DNA of 64,000 nucleotides, taken from the NCBI GenBank assembly GCA_964628055.1, contig CAZVNL010000004.1, forward strand, positions 22,283 through 86,282, written 5' to 3'. The notes under the pieces were generated by a model. That model saw only the letters and a list, made by a program, of their open reading frames with translations. It searched no databases and had not been told where the DNA came from. Position 1 is the stretch's first letter; each line of letters starts with the position of its first letter. Shown one piece after another: positions 1-8,466 of the stretch. This DNA is from CAZBEL01 sp964628055 (GTDB lineage Bacteria; Fidelibacterota; Marinisomatia; Marinisomatales; TCS56). The translations under genes were made by a program, and so were the position numbers.

Positions 1-2
1 AT

Positions 3-833
3 CCCTGGATTGTGGGGGATCATGTTTCTCTTGCCATTCAAACAGGGCGCAACGTACAGGCCCATCTTTTTCTACCTTATGATGTTAAAACCAATTCGTT
101 TGAGGCCAACATTGGCCGCTATTTCGGCTACGAATGGAAAACTAGTTTGGGATTTGAATTAGAGGAAAAGGCGTTCGTCAATCCACACCGTCAACTGGAT
201 TATCGTTACTTTGCACCCCAGGGAACGTTTCAATACGATACACGGGACATTTACCTGGAGCCCACTCGGGGGGTTCATTTTGTTCAATCATTTTATTCAC
301 TGCTTTATTTCACCGGTAGCCCCCACGGTTCAACAACAATCTGGCGCCACTCTTACAGCCTGTTCCACACCCTGAAAAAGGGGTCGCGAAAACGTATTCT
401 AGCCCTTAACTACTCTTCAAGGATTACCCTAGGAGTGCAGGATTCCGTCTGGCTGGATTATATCGGCGGAGCCTTTACCGTCCGGGGATGGAGCATTCCC
501 AGTCGGGCTTTATTTGCCGATGGCGGGCAACCCTATCGTTTTGGACAGCACTACGGCACCGCCTCGGTGGAAATTCGCCAGGTGATCATTCCCCGCTACG
601 TGACGCGGTTCAAAACCGAGTTCGGATTGACAATCGCCTTTTTTATAGATGCTGGTCTAGCCGGTAACACTGTCCGGGCAATACTCAAGGAAGCGCCCTT
701 GATGGGAACCGGCTTCAGTTTTCAGATTCCCTGGCCGGTTTTTGGGATTATTCGCTTCGATTACGGTTGGGGATTCCACAATGGCGCTTTCCGCGACCGC
801 GCCTTTCATTTTTCCTTCCAGCAGAAGTTTTAA
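3..833 (+). CDS. Omp85/BamA-TamA family outer-membrane barrel, C-terminal part
   Basis: The reading frame is open to the left edge, so the start lies outside the window. An internal GTG at 12 is unlikely to be the true start. The visible 277 residues are the C-terminal beta-barrel of a surface-antigen (Omp85 superfamily) protein. Amphipathic strands alternate with short turns. A VRGW segment (GGAFTVRGW) matches the conserved VRGF/Y motif of the barrel's lid loop, and the protein ends in a terminal phenylalanine typical of BamA substrates. Any POTRA domains or other N-terminal module would be off-window, so BamA, TamA and patatin-linked barrels cannot be separated. Its stop is one base from the stop of the convergent plsY gene. 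Confidence 0.8.
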   Translation, partial: PWIVGDHVSLAIQTGRNVQAHLFLPYDVKTNSFEANIGRYFGYEWKTSLGFELEEKAFVNPHRQLDYRYFAPQGTFQYDTRDIYLEPTRGVHFVQSFYSLLYFTGSPHGSTTIWRHSYSLFHTLKKGSRKRILALNYSSRITLGVQDSVWLDYIGGAFTVRGWSIPSRALFADGGQPYRFGQHYGTASVEIRQVIIPRYVTRFKTEFGLTIAFFIDAGLAGNTVRAILKEAPLMGTGFSFQIPWPVFGIIRFDYGWGFHNGAFRDRAFHFSFQQKF

Positions 834-834
834 A

Positions 835-1497
835 CTATTTCCTCCTGCGCAGGACCATCGCCTTTTCGAAACGGTTTTCTGACCCCTCCCGCAGCCGGGC
901 GATGTTACTGCGGTGTGTATAGACCACGAACCAGGGGATCAGTAGGCTAAAGATGATTAGCGACATAGGAGCGGGCTGGAGAATCCCCAGGGGAGGCAAC
1001 AGGAGCAGGAAAAGGGGCAGGGCCACGGAGGCCATGATGGAACTGAGGGAGACATAGCCACTCATCATTAGGGTAATAACAAAAACTGTTAGGCATAAGG
1101 GAAACACGATGGGGTAAAGGGCCAGGAGCATCCCCGCCAGGGTTCCTACGCCTTTGCCCCCACGAAACCCGGCAAAGACCGTGTACGTGTGCCCCAGAAC
1201 GGCGGCAAAGCCACAAAGGATCTGAATAACTCCTTGATCTATGGTCAGTTGGCCCGGGAATAGATAAAGGGCGTACAAGAATGTGGCCAGCCAGCCTTTG
1301 AATACATCCACAATAACCACCACCAGGGCTGGTTTCCAACCCAGGACGCGGAAGACGTTGGTGCCGCCGGCGTTACCGCTTCCGTGCTCCCGGATGTCAA
1401 TACCCCGGACGATTTTTCCCACGATGATGCTGGTGGGGAAAGAGCCGGTGAGATAACTGGCTACTAAAAGTAATAAGAGCATGGTCATGGTATTCAT
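835..1497 (-). CDS. plsY: Glycerol-3-phosphate acyltransferase PlsY (acyl-phosphate dependent)
   Basis: PlsY is a multi-pass inner-membrane enzyme that transfers the acyl chain of acyl-phosphate to sn-glycerol 3-phosphate, the first step of phosphatidic acid synthesis. The 220 residues carry the three expected motifs: SFPTS near residue 20 after the first membrane helix, GSGNAGGTNVFR around residues 40-51, and GGKGVGT around 113-119. Length is normal for the family. The ATG start overlaps the stop of the upstream fatty-acid-kinase-like fusion as ATGA, implying translational coupling. The pairing is functionally sensible, since the neighbour is predicted to make this enzyme's acyl-phosphate substrate. 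Confidence 0.95.
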   Translation of the reverse strand: MNTMTMLLLLLVASYLTGSFPTSIIVGKIVRGIDIREHGSGNAGGTNVFRVLGWKPALVVVIVDVFKGWLATFLYALYLFPGQLTIDQGVIQILCGFAAVLGHTYTVFAGFRGGKGVGTLAGMLLALYPIVFPLCLTVFVITLMMSGYVSLSSIMASVALPLFLLLLPPLGILQPAPMSLIIFSLLIPWFVVYTHRSNIARLREGSENRFEKAMVLRRRK

Positions 1498-3281
1498 AAA
1501 GTTACCTCCTCCACTGTTTGAACGGCAATGGCGATGGAGTTTGGACCGGCATGGACCCCCAGGGCAGGCCCCACTTCGGTGAGGTACACGTTATCCGCGC
1601 CGACGATAGATTCCATAGCGGTGGCCACTTCCTGAGCTTTATCTAAACATTGGGCATGGCCGACAGCAATGCGTACTTTTTTATCTTTTGGAATGCGCTT
1701 CAATACAAACTGTACAAACTTTTCGTGCTTCTTTTTTCCACCCCACAGGTACTTAACGGTTTTTACTCCCTGTTGCGCGACGGTTAAAATAGGGTGAATT
1801 CGGAAAAATTCCGCCACTATTTGTTTGGACCGGGAGATGCGTCCCCCTTTAACTAAGTATGAAAGGGTGTCCAGGCTGATGTACAACTTGGTCTGTTTCA
1901 CGGCTTCTTTCGTGGTGGCTAATACCTCGGCAAACTTTTTCCCGGCCTGCACTGCTTCCGCGGCCCGGATAGCCACCAATCCCATCCCGATGGAAACGTT
2001 TTGGGAATCCACCACCGCGGCGGTGAAATTATCTAACGAACGGAGTGCCGTCCGCGCCGACTGACATGTGCCGCTGACGCTCTCCGGCAGGTGAATGGAG
2101 ATGGCGTACCGGTAGTGGCTGGCCAGGAATTGGTACTGGCGGAGAAAGTCCCCCGGGGGCGGCTGGGAAGTTTGCGGGTGTATGGGATTGGTAACCAACT
2201 CCCGCCAGAACTCCTTACCGTTAATGGTCATTTTGTCAATGTAATGTTGCGGGCCGAAGTTCAAGCGCACCGGAATGACGTGAATGTTCAAGCGTTCCAG
2301 CACCGCATCCGGTAAGTCGCAACCGGAATCCACCACCACAGCAATGTCCCGGACTACGCGTCGGGCATCCTTCGCCTGGCGGTACATGTCATCGGCTTTT
2401 TCGTCGCTAATGGTACCGTACTGTTGGCAAATATTCAACACGGCCCGCGGATCATTGGTGTGGATATGAACGCGAACCTTGTTGGCCAGCCCGGCCACCA
2501 CGATGCTGTTGCCTAAAGCGGCTAAAGAGCGCTGGATTTCCCGACGGTTGATCTTTTCCCCCCTTACCACGCACTCCATACAGAATTGGTACCGTTCCCC
2601 GTCAGTGGTCGTCTCGGGGATTTGTTTCGTTTCCGGGGAGGTGAGGGTAACGAGTTGAGTCGTGCCTTCACGGATGTAATCCTGAATCCCCCGCAGGAGG
2701 TCCACGAACCCCTGTCCCCCTGCGTCCACGACCCCGGCCTTGGCCAGGACACTTAACTTTTGAGGCGTCTCTAATAGGGCCTTCTGGGCAGACTCCAGGG
2801 CTTCCTGTAACAGGATTTTGAAGTCCATTAAGGAATCACACGCTGTTTGTAGGGTTTTTACCCATTGGGAAATAACGGTGAGGATGGTTCCTTCTTGGGG
2901 TTGGACGAGGGCTTCGTAGGCTAAGGTTCGGGCAGTCTCCATGGCGGCTGCAAAGCCGTTTGTGTTTAACTGTTCCTGGTTGTTCACCCCTTTGGCAAAG
3001 CCCACTAAAAATTGCGCCAGGATTGCCCCCGAATTCCCCCGCGCCCCGTCCAAGGCAGCCGTAGCGAGGGTGGTGGACATGACACTTAGATCAGGGCTTA
3101 CTTCTTGTTGAATTCGTTTTTTAATGGCCATGAGGGTATAGGCCAGGTTGGTCCCCGTGTCGCCATCGGGAACAGGAAAGACGTTGATTTTATTTAAATA
3201 ATCTTCGCGGGCGAGTACCCGGTGCAACCCCGCCTGGAAAGTCCGATAGAGGCGGATTCCGTCAAGATATTGAATGGCCAT
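1494..3281 (-). CDS. FakA-FakB-like fusion: DAK2 kinase domain plus DegV fatty-acid-binding domain
   Basis: This 595-residue protein joins two usually separate parts of bacterial fatty acid kinase. Residues 1-205 are a DAK2/DhaL-type ATP-binding domain with VPDGDTGTN (37-45), RGNSGAI (81-87) and DAGGQG (186-191). Residues 225-305 match the FakA middle domain: Cys234 or Cys237 plus the HIH pair (272, 274) resemble its zinc-binding set. Residues 311-595 are a DegV/FakB domain with VDSGCDLP (317-324), TSQPPPGDF (371-379), SGTCQS, YLVKGGRIS and HAGPNS. In Firmicutes, FakB presents a fatty acid that FakA phosphorylates to acyl-phosphate, which PlsY uses; plsY overlaps this gene by four bases. DAK2-DegV fusions have been seen elsewhere, so the architecture is uncommon rather than new. 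Fatty acid kinase activity is inferred. Confidence 0.88.
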   Translation of the reverse strand: MAIQYLDGIRLYRTFQAGLHRVLAREDYLNKINVFPVPDGDTGTNLAYTLMAIKKRIQQEVSPDLSVMSTTLATAALDGARGNSGAILAQFLVGFAKGVNNQEQLNTNGFAAAMETARTLAYEALVQPQEGTILTVISQWVKTLQTACDSLMDFKILLQEALESAQKALLETPQKLSVLAKAGVVDAGGQGFVDLLRGIQDYIREGTTQLVTLTSPETKQIPETTTDGERYQFCMECVVRGEKINRREIQRSLAALGNSIVVAGLANKVRVHIHTNDPRAVLNICQQYGTISDEKADDMYRQAKDARRVVRDIAVVVDSGCDLPDAVLERLNIHVIPVRLNFGPQHYIDKMTINGKEFWRELVTNPIHPQTSQPPPGDFLRQYQFLASHYRYAISIHLPESVSGTCQSARTALRSLDNFTAAVVDSQNVSIGMGLVAIRAAEAVQAGKKFAEVLATTKEAVKQTKLYISLDTLSYLVKGGRISRSKQIVAEFFRIHPILTVAQQGVKTVKYLWGGKKKHEKFVQFVLKRIPKDKKVRIAVGHAQCLDKAQEVATAMESIVGADNVYLTEVGPALGVHAGPNSIAIAVQTVEEVTL

Positions 3282-3323
3282 GGCGGAGAAACGGTAAAAT
3301 AATAGTCTGGTGGCGCCTCTTAA

Positions 3324-3938
3324 CTAAGGGTTTGGGGAGACTGATTTTTCCTGTTTTAAGGGATTTTTCGTCGGGGCTAACAGCCCTCCCGAAATGATCG
3401 CTTTCAGTCCTTCTTCCACGTTGACTTGGGCCTTGAGGGTATCCTTTTTAGGGACCACAATGAAAAATCCGGAGGTTGGATTGGGCGTGGTGGGCACGAA
3501 AACGTGGAAATATTCGGTCCCCTGGTCATCCTTTGATTCTCCAGTAACGAAGGCCATGGTCCACAGACCCAACCGGGGATACTGAATGTAGATCACCCGC
3601 TGAAAATTGCGGGAGGAGGCCGCTCCTGAAAAGGCGTGGGTAATTTGTTTGATGGCCTTGTAAATGGTGCTAACCAGGGGAATGGAGGTAATAATTTTCT
3701 CCGCCCATTGGAAAAGCCGTCTTCCTAACACGTTAGTTACGAACAGGCCCAGGAAATAAACCATGACTACGGTCAAGATGATCCCCAGGCCGGGAATTTG
3801 TACTTTTAGGGCTTTGAGAATGGGAGCCGTGAGTCTGTCCAATTGGCTTAGGATGACCTTCAGAATCCAAAGGGTCAGGGCCAGGGGAACGATTGCGATC
3901 AGGCCGGTAAAAATTGATCGTTTAAAGTGACTCCACAT
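3324..3938 (-). CDS. DUF502 family membrane protein
   Basis: A 204-residue member of the DUF502 family, whose function is unknown. Two hydrophobic helices (about residues 9-30 and 48-70) precede the family core, where an ITSIPLVSTIYKAIKQ segment is followed by a soluble beta-rich domain with VFVPTTPNPTSGFFIVVP. The start follows ogt by only four bases and the stop is 42 bases before the kinase fusion, so it appears to be the second gene of a four-gene operon (ogt, DUF502, kinase fusion, plsY). The family assignment is confident. No role should be read from the neighbours beyond possible membrane or lipid association. Confidence 0.85.
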   Translation of the reverse strand: MWSHFKRSIFTGLIAIVPLALTLWILKVILSQLDRLTAPILKALKVQIPGLGIILTVVMVYFLGLFVTNVLGRRLFQWAEKIITSIPLVSTIYKAIKQITHAFSGAASSRNFQRVIYIQYPRLGLWTMAFVTGESKDDQGTEYFHVFVPTTPNPTSGFFIVVPKKDTLKAQVNVEEGLKAIISGGLLAPTKNPLKQEKSVSPNP

Positions 3939-3942
3939 GGAT

Positions 3943-4503
3943 TTAGATGGCGGCGTTCACGCTTGGTTTAAACTTGGGTTTACCCTGCCAGGGAAGGGTT
4001 GCTCCCTCTAATTCTAAGAGTGTCACCTTGCGGTCCAGACGTCCCCCGTAGCCCCCTAAGCTGCCGTTGTGGCCCACCACCCGATGGCAAGGAATAATGA
4101 TGGGTATGGGATTGCGGGCGTTGGCGCTCCCCACGGCGCGTACGGCCAGGGGATTGTTCACCCGTTGGGCAATTTCCTTGTAGGAGGCTGTGTTTCCATA
4201 CGGAATCTTCCGGACCGCTTCTAAAACCTTTTTGTAAAAGGGTGGCACATGGTAGTCCAATGCTAGGCCGAAACGCTTCCGTTCCCCGGCGAAATAGGCC
4301 TGGAGCTGGTCGATTGCCAACTGTAAGCTGGGGTTATCTTCCTGGATGGTTTCTCCCGGGAATTGAGCTTGTAAAGAGGCCGGTAACTGTGGTGTTGCTT
4401 CAGGAAAACAGAGTCGGCAGACACCCCTCTGTGTCCGGGCAATACCCAGGGGCCCAAACGGCGAGGTCAAAGTTGTGTAAGTTATCATGACTCCTGTTTC
4501 CAT
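3943..4503 (-). CDS. ogt: Methylated-DNA-protein-cysteine methyltransferase (Ogt/AGT)
   Basis: A suicide DNA-repair protein that moves the alkyl group from O6-alkylguanine (or O4-alkylthymine) to its own cysteine. The catalytic IPCHRVVG motif is intact, preceded by the helix-turn-helix region (SYKEIAQRV, VRAVGSANARNP) and followed by GGYGGRLDRK. The start is uncertain. A GTG at 4512 and ATGs at 4503 and 4488 are in frame; the last has AGGAG only two bases upstream, and a TAAATT element at 4514-4519 would put transcription initiation almost at the 4503 ATG. I use 4503. It is the first gene of the operon leading to plsY. The N-terminal domain is short, as in the single-function bacterial enzymes. 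Confidence 0.92.
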   Translation of the reverse strand: METGVMITYTTLTSPFGPLGIARTQRGVCRLCFPEATPQLPASLQAQFPGETIQEDNPSLQLAIDQLQAYFAGERKRFGLALDYHVPPFYKKVLEAVRKIPYGNTASYKEIAQRVNNPLAVRAVGSANARNPIPIIIPCHRVVGHNGSLGGYGGRLDRKVTLLELEGATLPWQGKPKFKPSVNAAI

Positions 4504-4516
4504 AAAGCGCACGAAT

Positions 4517-5439
4517 TTACGTCTCTCTTGAATTACAAGGTGAGACTATTTGCAGAAGCCGTGGTACTTGCCGTTTTATATTAATCAAAATCGCTCCTGC
4601 GATTACCAGCAGGGAGCCAAGAATGGCCGGGGGAGTGAGAATTTCTTGTAAGAAAATCCACCCGATGATCGTGGCGATAAGCAGCGGAAAGAGGCCACGT
4701 AGGAAATTTACCCCACGGATAGATGCGAAAAGAGCCACACATAAATCATCCAGTTAACGACTGGGCCCGGAATGGCTAAATAACCAACAGCGAAAATGTT
4801 ATAGGGACTCTACACCATGGGTTGGTTCGGTTCTAAGACTACCGATAGCAACAGTAAAGCGACGGCCGCAAGGGTCTGGCTGACGGCGTTTAATTGGATG
4901 ATGTTCACTTCGTCTTGATATTTTTTCAGTTGGCCGTTCGGCCAGGCTGAGGAAAGGACCGCTAGGACAACTACCAAGATTCCAATGAAGACCCTTTCGC
5001 CACCTAAATGTTGCCCCTGGCTCACAATAATGATGACTCCCACCGTTCCCAAAAGAATGCTGATAATCCAGTAAAGGGTTAGCCGTTCGTTGGGAAGTCG
5101 GAAATGAGCCAATGCGCCTACCACGAGGGGAAAACCAGCCCAAATGATCGAAGCCACACTGGAGTAAATGTACTGGGTGGCCCAGTAGGTGAGGGCGTAG
5201 GCGATAGTGAAATTAAAGACGGCGAATTGGAGGTATATTTGCCAGGCCCGTTTCGTCATGGGTAGGGATTCGTGCTGGAGGAAAAAGATGATTCATAGCA
5301 CATTCCCGGCCAACAGGAAGCGGAGGCCAATACCGTAAATGGGTAGCACTCCCTCTGTTAGACTGGTCTTTAAAACGATCCAGGTCGTGCCCCAAATGAG
5401 GCACAGGAGCGTATAGCGGAGGGCAACTTTATGTTTCAA
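4517..5439 (-). pseudogene. Decayed EamA/DMT-family transporter
   Basis: Three pieces of one ten-helix drug/metabolite transporter lie in order on the minus strand. The N-terminal piece begins near a TTG at 5437-5439 (CLIWGTTW is the typical EamA opening) and meets an in-frame TGA at 5293-5295 after LLAGNVL, where homologues would have a Trp-like position. The same frame then continues through the middle helices to a TAG at 4810-4812, and further to about 4730. There a frameshift moves the reading to another frame that encodes the last helices (RGLFPLL, GWIFLQE) and stops at 4517. Two nonsense codons and one frameshift make it very unlikely to be functional. Sequencing error is a weaker explanation, because three defects cluster in one gene while the flanking genes are intact. 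Confidence 0.85.
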
Positions 5440-5448
5440 GTGGCGGAA

Positions 5449-5479
5449 TAAAAAAACACCCCGTGTGAATGGAGTGTTT
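5449..5479 (-). terminator. Rho-independent terminator of the secD-secF operon
   Basis: Read on the minus strand, AAACACTCC pairs with GGGGTGTTT across an eight-base loop (nine pairs, one G-U), followed directly by a run of T. On the plus strand the arms are 5454-5462 and 5471-5479. It lies 24 bases after the secF stop and before the decayed EamA gene. Confidence 0.8.
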
Positions 5480-5502
5480 CGGTAAATAATGAGTGTGCAA
5501 CG

Positions 5503-6435
5503 TTATTTTTTGGTGGCCCGTTTCTGCAAGAGAACCACCACCGGGCTGGCAATATAAATACTTGAATAGGTCCCCACTACCACACCGATAATCATGGCGA
5601 AGGCAAAGTAATGAATGACCTCACCCCCGAATAGCCACAGAACAAAAACCACAAAGAAAGTAGTTATCGAGGTAATGATAGTACGGCTAAGGGATTCGTT
5701 TATACTCCGCTCGATAACATCAGTGTAAGTAAGCCTTTTCAGGGATTTCACATTTTCCCGAATACGGTCAAAAATAACGATGGTGTCATTCAGCGAATAC
5801 CCCACGATCGTCAAGAAGGCCGCGATGATGGGGAGTGATATTTCGTAGTCCATGATGGAGAAGATGCCCAGGGTGACCAGAACGTCATGCATCAGGGCTA
5901 CGATGGCTCCCAGGGCAAACTTGAATTCAAATCGTACCGAAATGTACAGGAGAATCAACAGCAGAGCGGAGAGGATGGCCATAATGGCCTTGCCGCTAAG
6001 TTCCGCGCCGATCTTGGGCCCCACCTTTTCGAGAGAAAGAAGAAAAAGGGTTTCATCTTCGGGAACCTGGTCAGGGAAGGAATTATACAGGTAGTTTACC
6101 ACGGCTTGGGGGAAGTTCTCCGGTTCATTTTCTAAGTTGGGCAGGCGTACGGAAATGGTATTTAAGACACCGAAATGTTTGATTTCTTCTTTGCTAAAAT
6201 TGTAATGATTCCCTTCGATTGTCACGTCGGAGAGGGCCTCGCGGATGTCCGTGATTTCCATATCCCGGGTAAATTGTACGGCGACTAACGTGCCCCCTTT
6301 GAAGTCGATGCTGAGTCGCGGGCCGCCCTGCCAGATTAAGGAGATGATCCCAGCTAAAATCAACACCCCGGAGAGGAAAAACCCGAAGCGAGTGTGATCC
6401 ATGAATTTGATATTGGTATCTTTGATGAGCTTCAT
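5503..6435 (-). CDS. secF: Protein translocase subunit SecF
   Basis: SecF pairs with SecD in the inner membrane and uses proton motive force to help pull proteins through SecYEG from the periplasmic side. The 310 residues show an N-terminal helix, a small periplasmic domain starting with the SIDFKGGT motif (about residues 42-49), and five further helices containing ALMHDVLVTLG and the conserved GYSLNDTIVIFDRIREN segment, followed by RSINESLSRTIITS. Length is typical. The start overlaps the secD stop as ATGA, so the two are probably translationally coupled. Confidence 0.97.
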   Translation of the reverse strand: MKLIKDTNIKFMDHTRFGFFLSGVLILAGIISLIWQGGPRLSIDFKGGTLVAVQFTRDMEITDIREALSDVTIEGNHYNFSKEEIKHFGVLNTISVRLPNLENEPENFPQAVVNYLYNSFPDQVPEDETLFLLSLEKVGPKIGAELSGKAIMAILSALLLILLYISVRFEFKFALGAIVALMHDVLVTLGIFSIMDYEISLPIIAAFLTIVGYSLNDTIVIFDRIRENVKSLKRLTYTDVIERSINESLSRTIITSITTFFVVFVLWLFGGEVIHYFAFAMIIGVVVGTYSSIYIASPVVVLLQKRATKK

Positions 6436-8366
6436 ATGCTGAGTGTCCGCAATTTACGGTGTTCGGTAATGGTGTTAAAGACGGTGCGGGTTACAAAGAC
6501 GGCGGTGAACATACTGATGACGATCCCCCAGAAGAGTACCGTTGCAAACCCCCGAATGGGACCGGTGCCAAATTGGTACAACACTAAGGCAGCTACCAGG
6601 GTTGTAAAGTTGGCGTCAATGATCGTCGTCAGGGCTCGGGCGTACCCGCTTTCAATGGCCGACCGGGGCGTCTTCCCCTTGTTCAGCTCCTCTCGGATGC
6701 GTTCAAAAATGATTACATTGGCATCGATGGACATACCCGCGGTCAAGATGAGGGCAGCAATGCCGGGAAGGGTGAGGGTAGCTCCTAACATGGCCAGGAT
6801 GGCAAGAACGAGGATGAGGTTCCAGATCAGAGCAAAATCCGCAATAACCCCTGACCACTTGTAATAGATCACCATGAAGAACAAGACTGACACGAGCCCA
6901 ATAACGACCGAGAAGGTGCCTTTCTTGATAGAGTCAGCCCCAAGGGAGGGTCCCACAATCCGTTCTTCGATGATTTTTACCGGTGCTGGTAACGCACCAG
7001 CCCGCAGCACAATGGCGATATCCTTGGCTTCCTCCATGTTGGCGAACCCTTCGATCTGGGTGCCGCCCCGGGTGATTTTCTCCCGAATTACCGGCGCCAT
7101 GTGTACTTTCTTATCGAGAATAATGGCGATTCTGCGACCCACGTTGGCCCCCGTCACCCGCGCCCAGGTGCGGGAACCCTCGCTATTCATGCTCAACAGA
7201 ACCACAGGCTGACCGGTGGCACTGCCCCCTTGGCCACCAATGGTGGCGTTGGCTTTTTCGATTACGCCTCCCGTTAGCTCCGGTTCGCGTTCCAAATAGT
7301 AAAGGCGGTAAAGTTTTTCCTCGTTTCTGGATGGGCCGGTGACCACTTCCGGTTTATCACTGTATAAAAAGCGACCATTATCGGCGTTGATCTTAGCCTG
7401 TACTTCCGGGAGGTTGAGGATTTTTTTGACGGCGTATAAATTCTTTTCGGGGACGCCAATATCGTTGCGTAAAGCCCGCAGCAGAGAGGAGAATGGACGC
7501 TCCTCAAACAGTTTTTCATCTACCACCACGGAAGTGTCGGTTGTGTCACCAGCGACTTCTGTTTCCCCACTAAATAGCTCACTGATAGAGATGGTTTTAT
7601 CTTCGCTTACCGGTGTCTCGGTGGGGGTGGGTGTTTTAGTCGTGTCTTCCGGGCCTGGGGCAGCTTGCGCTACTAAATCCTCAGCGGCTTTGTTGGCGGC
7701 CAGGATTTTATCAATACGCAGGAGCAGATCATTGGTGACGTCGGGACCCTTAACCAGGCCGAATTCCAATAAGGCCGTGCTCTGTAACAAAGCCCGCGCC
7801 CGCTCCGGGTCCTGAATGCCCGCTAACTCCACGATAATACGCCGATTCCCCTGCTTCTGAATGGTTGGTTCGGAGACGCCGAACTGGTCAATTCGGTTTT
7901 GTAAAATCTCTAATACGCGGTTAATGGCGTCACTGGCCTCATCTTTCAAACGAGTGACGATGGCTTCCACCGTGGCTCCGTAGTCCACGTCGTAATAGCG
8001 TGGAAGACGCAAATTCGCTGCCGTGACTTCCTGCTCAAATAAGGTGAAGAAGTCTGTTTCCTGGTCCTGTTTCATTTTGGAACGAACCCGTTCCATGAGG
8101 GCGTCGAATTTTTGGTCCTTGGTCACGGCGAGGTTGGTGACCAACGTGGGAACGTCTACCTCTAAGACGATATAAATCCCCCCTTTTAAGTCCAGACCCT
8201 GCCTGATGGTTTTGCTTTCCAGGTCGGCGAGGGTCCCGGCCTCTCGCATCTGCTCTTTTTTTTCGGGGCTTAAAAGTTGATAGCGAACAGTGGGCCAGAT
8301 GAGGGATAACGCTACCGCCAGAACAACCGAAATAATTATATACCGAGGTGTTTGTTTTTTATTCAT
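6432..8366 (-). CDS. secD: Protein translocase subunit SecD
   Basis: SecD is the larger partner of SecF in the RND-like Sec accessory complex. The 644 residues carry an N-terminal helix (about 9-26), the RQGLDLKGGIYIVLEVD motif (about 56-72), a first periplasmic domain with the QNRIDQFGVSEPTIQKQG signature, and the C-terminal six-helix block with TAGMSIDANVIIFERIREE. Between the two periplasmic subdomains is a low-complexity acidic, Thr/Pro-rich stretch (about residues 240-290: TKTPTPTETPVSED and following) that lengthens the protein relative to the E. coli form. A clear sigma70-like promoter lies 43 bases or more upstream, and no strong Shine-Dalgarno site is visible. Confidence 0.97.
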   Translation of the reverse strand: MNKKQTPRYIIISVVLAVALSLIWPTVRYQLLSPEKKEQMREAGTLADLESKTIRQGLDLKGGIYIVLEVDVPTLVTNLAVTKDQKFDALMERVRSKMKQDQETDFFTLFEQEVTAANLRLPRYYDVDYGATVEAIVTRLKDEASDAINRVLEILQNRIDQFGVSEPTIQKQGNRRIIVELAGIQDPERARALLQSTALLEFGLVKGPDVTNDLLLRIDKILAANKAAEDLVAQAAPGPEDTTKTPTPTETPVSEDKTISISELFSGETEVAGDTTDTSVVVDEKLFEERPFSSLLRALRNDIGVPEKNLYAVKKILNLPEVQAKINADNGRFLYSDKPEVVTGPSRNEEKLYRLYYLEREPELTGGVIEKANATIGGQGGSATGQPVVLLSMNSEGSRTWARVTGANVGRRIAIILDKKVHMAPVIREKITRGGTQIEGFANMEEAKDIAIVLRAGALPAPVKIIEERIVGPSLGADSIKKGTFSVVIGLVSVLFFMVIYYKWSGVIADFALIWNLILVLAILAMLGATLTLPGIAALILTAGMSIDANVIIFERIREELNKGKTPRSAIESGYARALTTIIDANFTTLVAALVLYQFGTGPIRGFATVLFWGIVISMFTAVFVTRTVFNTITEHRKLRTLSI

Positions 8367-8408
8367 AGTTTGGTTTGATCAAAGAGATTCCGTCGAAAAA
8401 AGCGGGCG

Positions 8409-8438
8409 AATTTACCGAGGTGGCTTTCCAGGAGTCAA
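8409..8438 (-). promoter_or_regulatory. Promoter of secD-secF
   Basis: On the minus strand TTGACT (plus 8433-8438) is separated by 18 bases from TAAATT (plus 8409-8414). Transcription would start near 8402, giving a leader of about 36 bases before the secD ATG. The TAAATTCG -10 region recurs before several other genes here. Confidence 0.65.
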
Positions 8439-8466
8439 ACTATATTCCTAAAATGGGGTGATGGGG

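Noticed and set aside
12..833. GTG at 12 as the true start of the barrel gene
   Set aside because: The frame stays open to the window edge and the encoded part is only the C-terminal barrel.
5293..5295. In-frame TGA in the EamA gene as a possible selenocysteine codon
   Set aside because: The gene also has a TAG and a frameshift, no Cys/Sec motif surrounds the codon, and EamA proteins are not selenoproteins.
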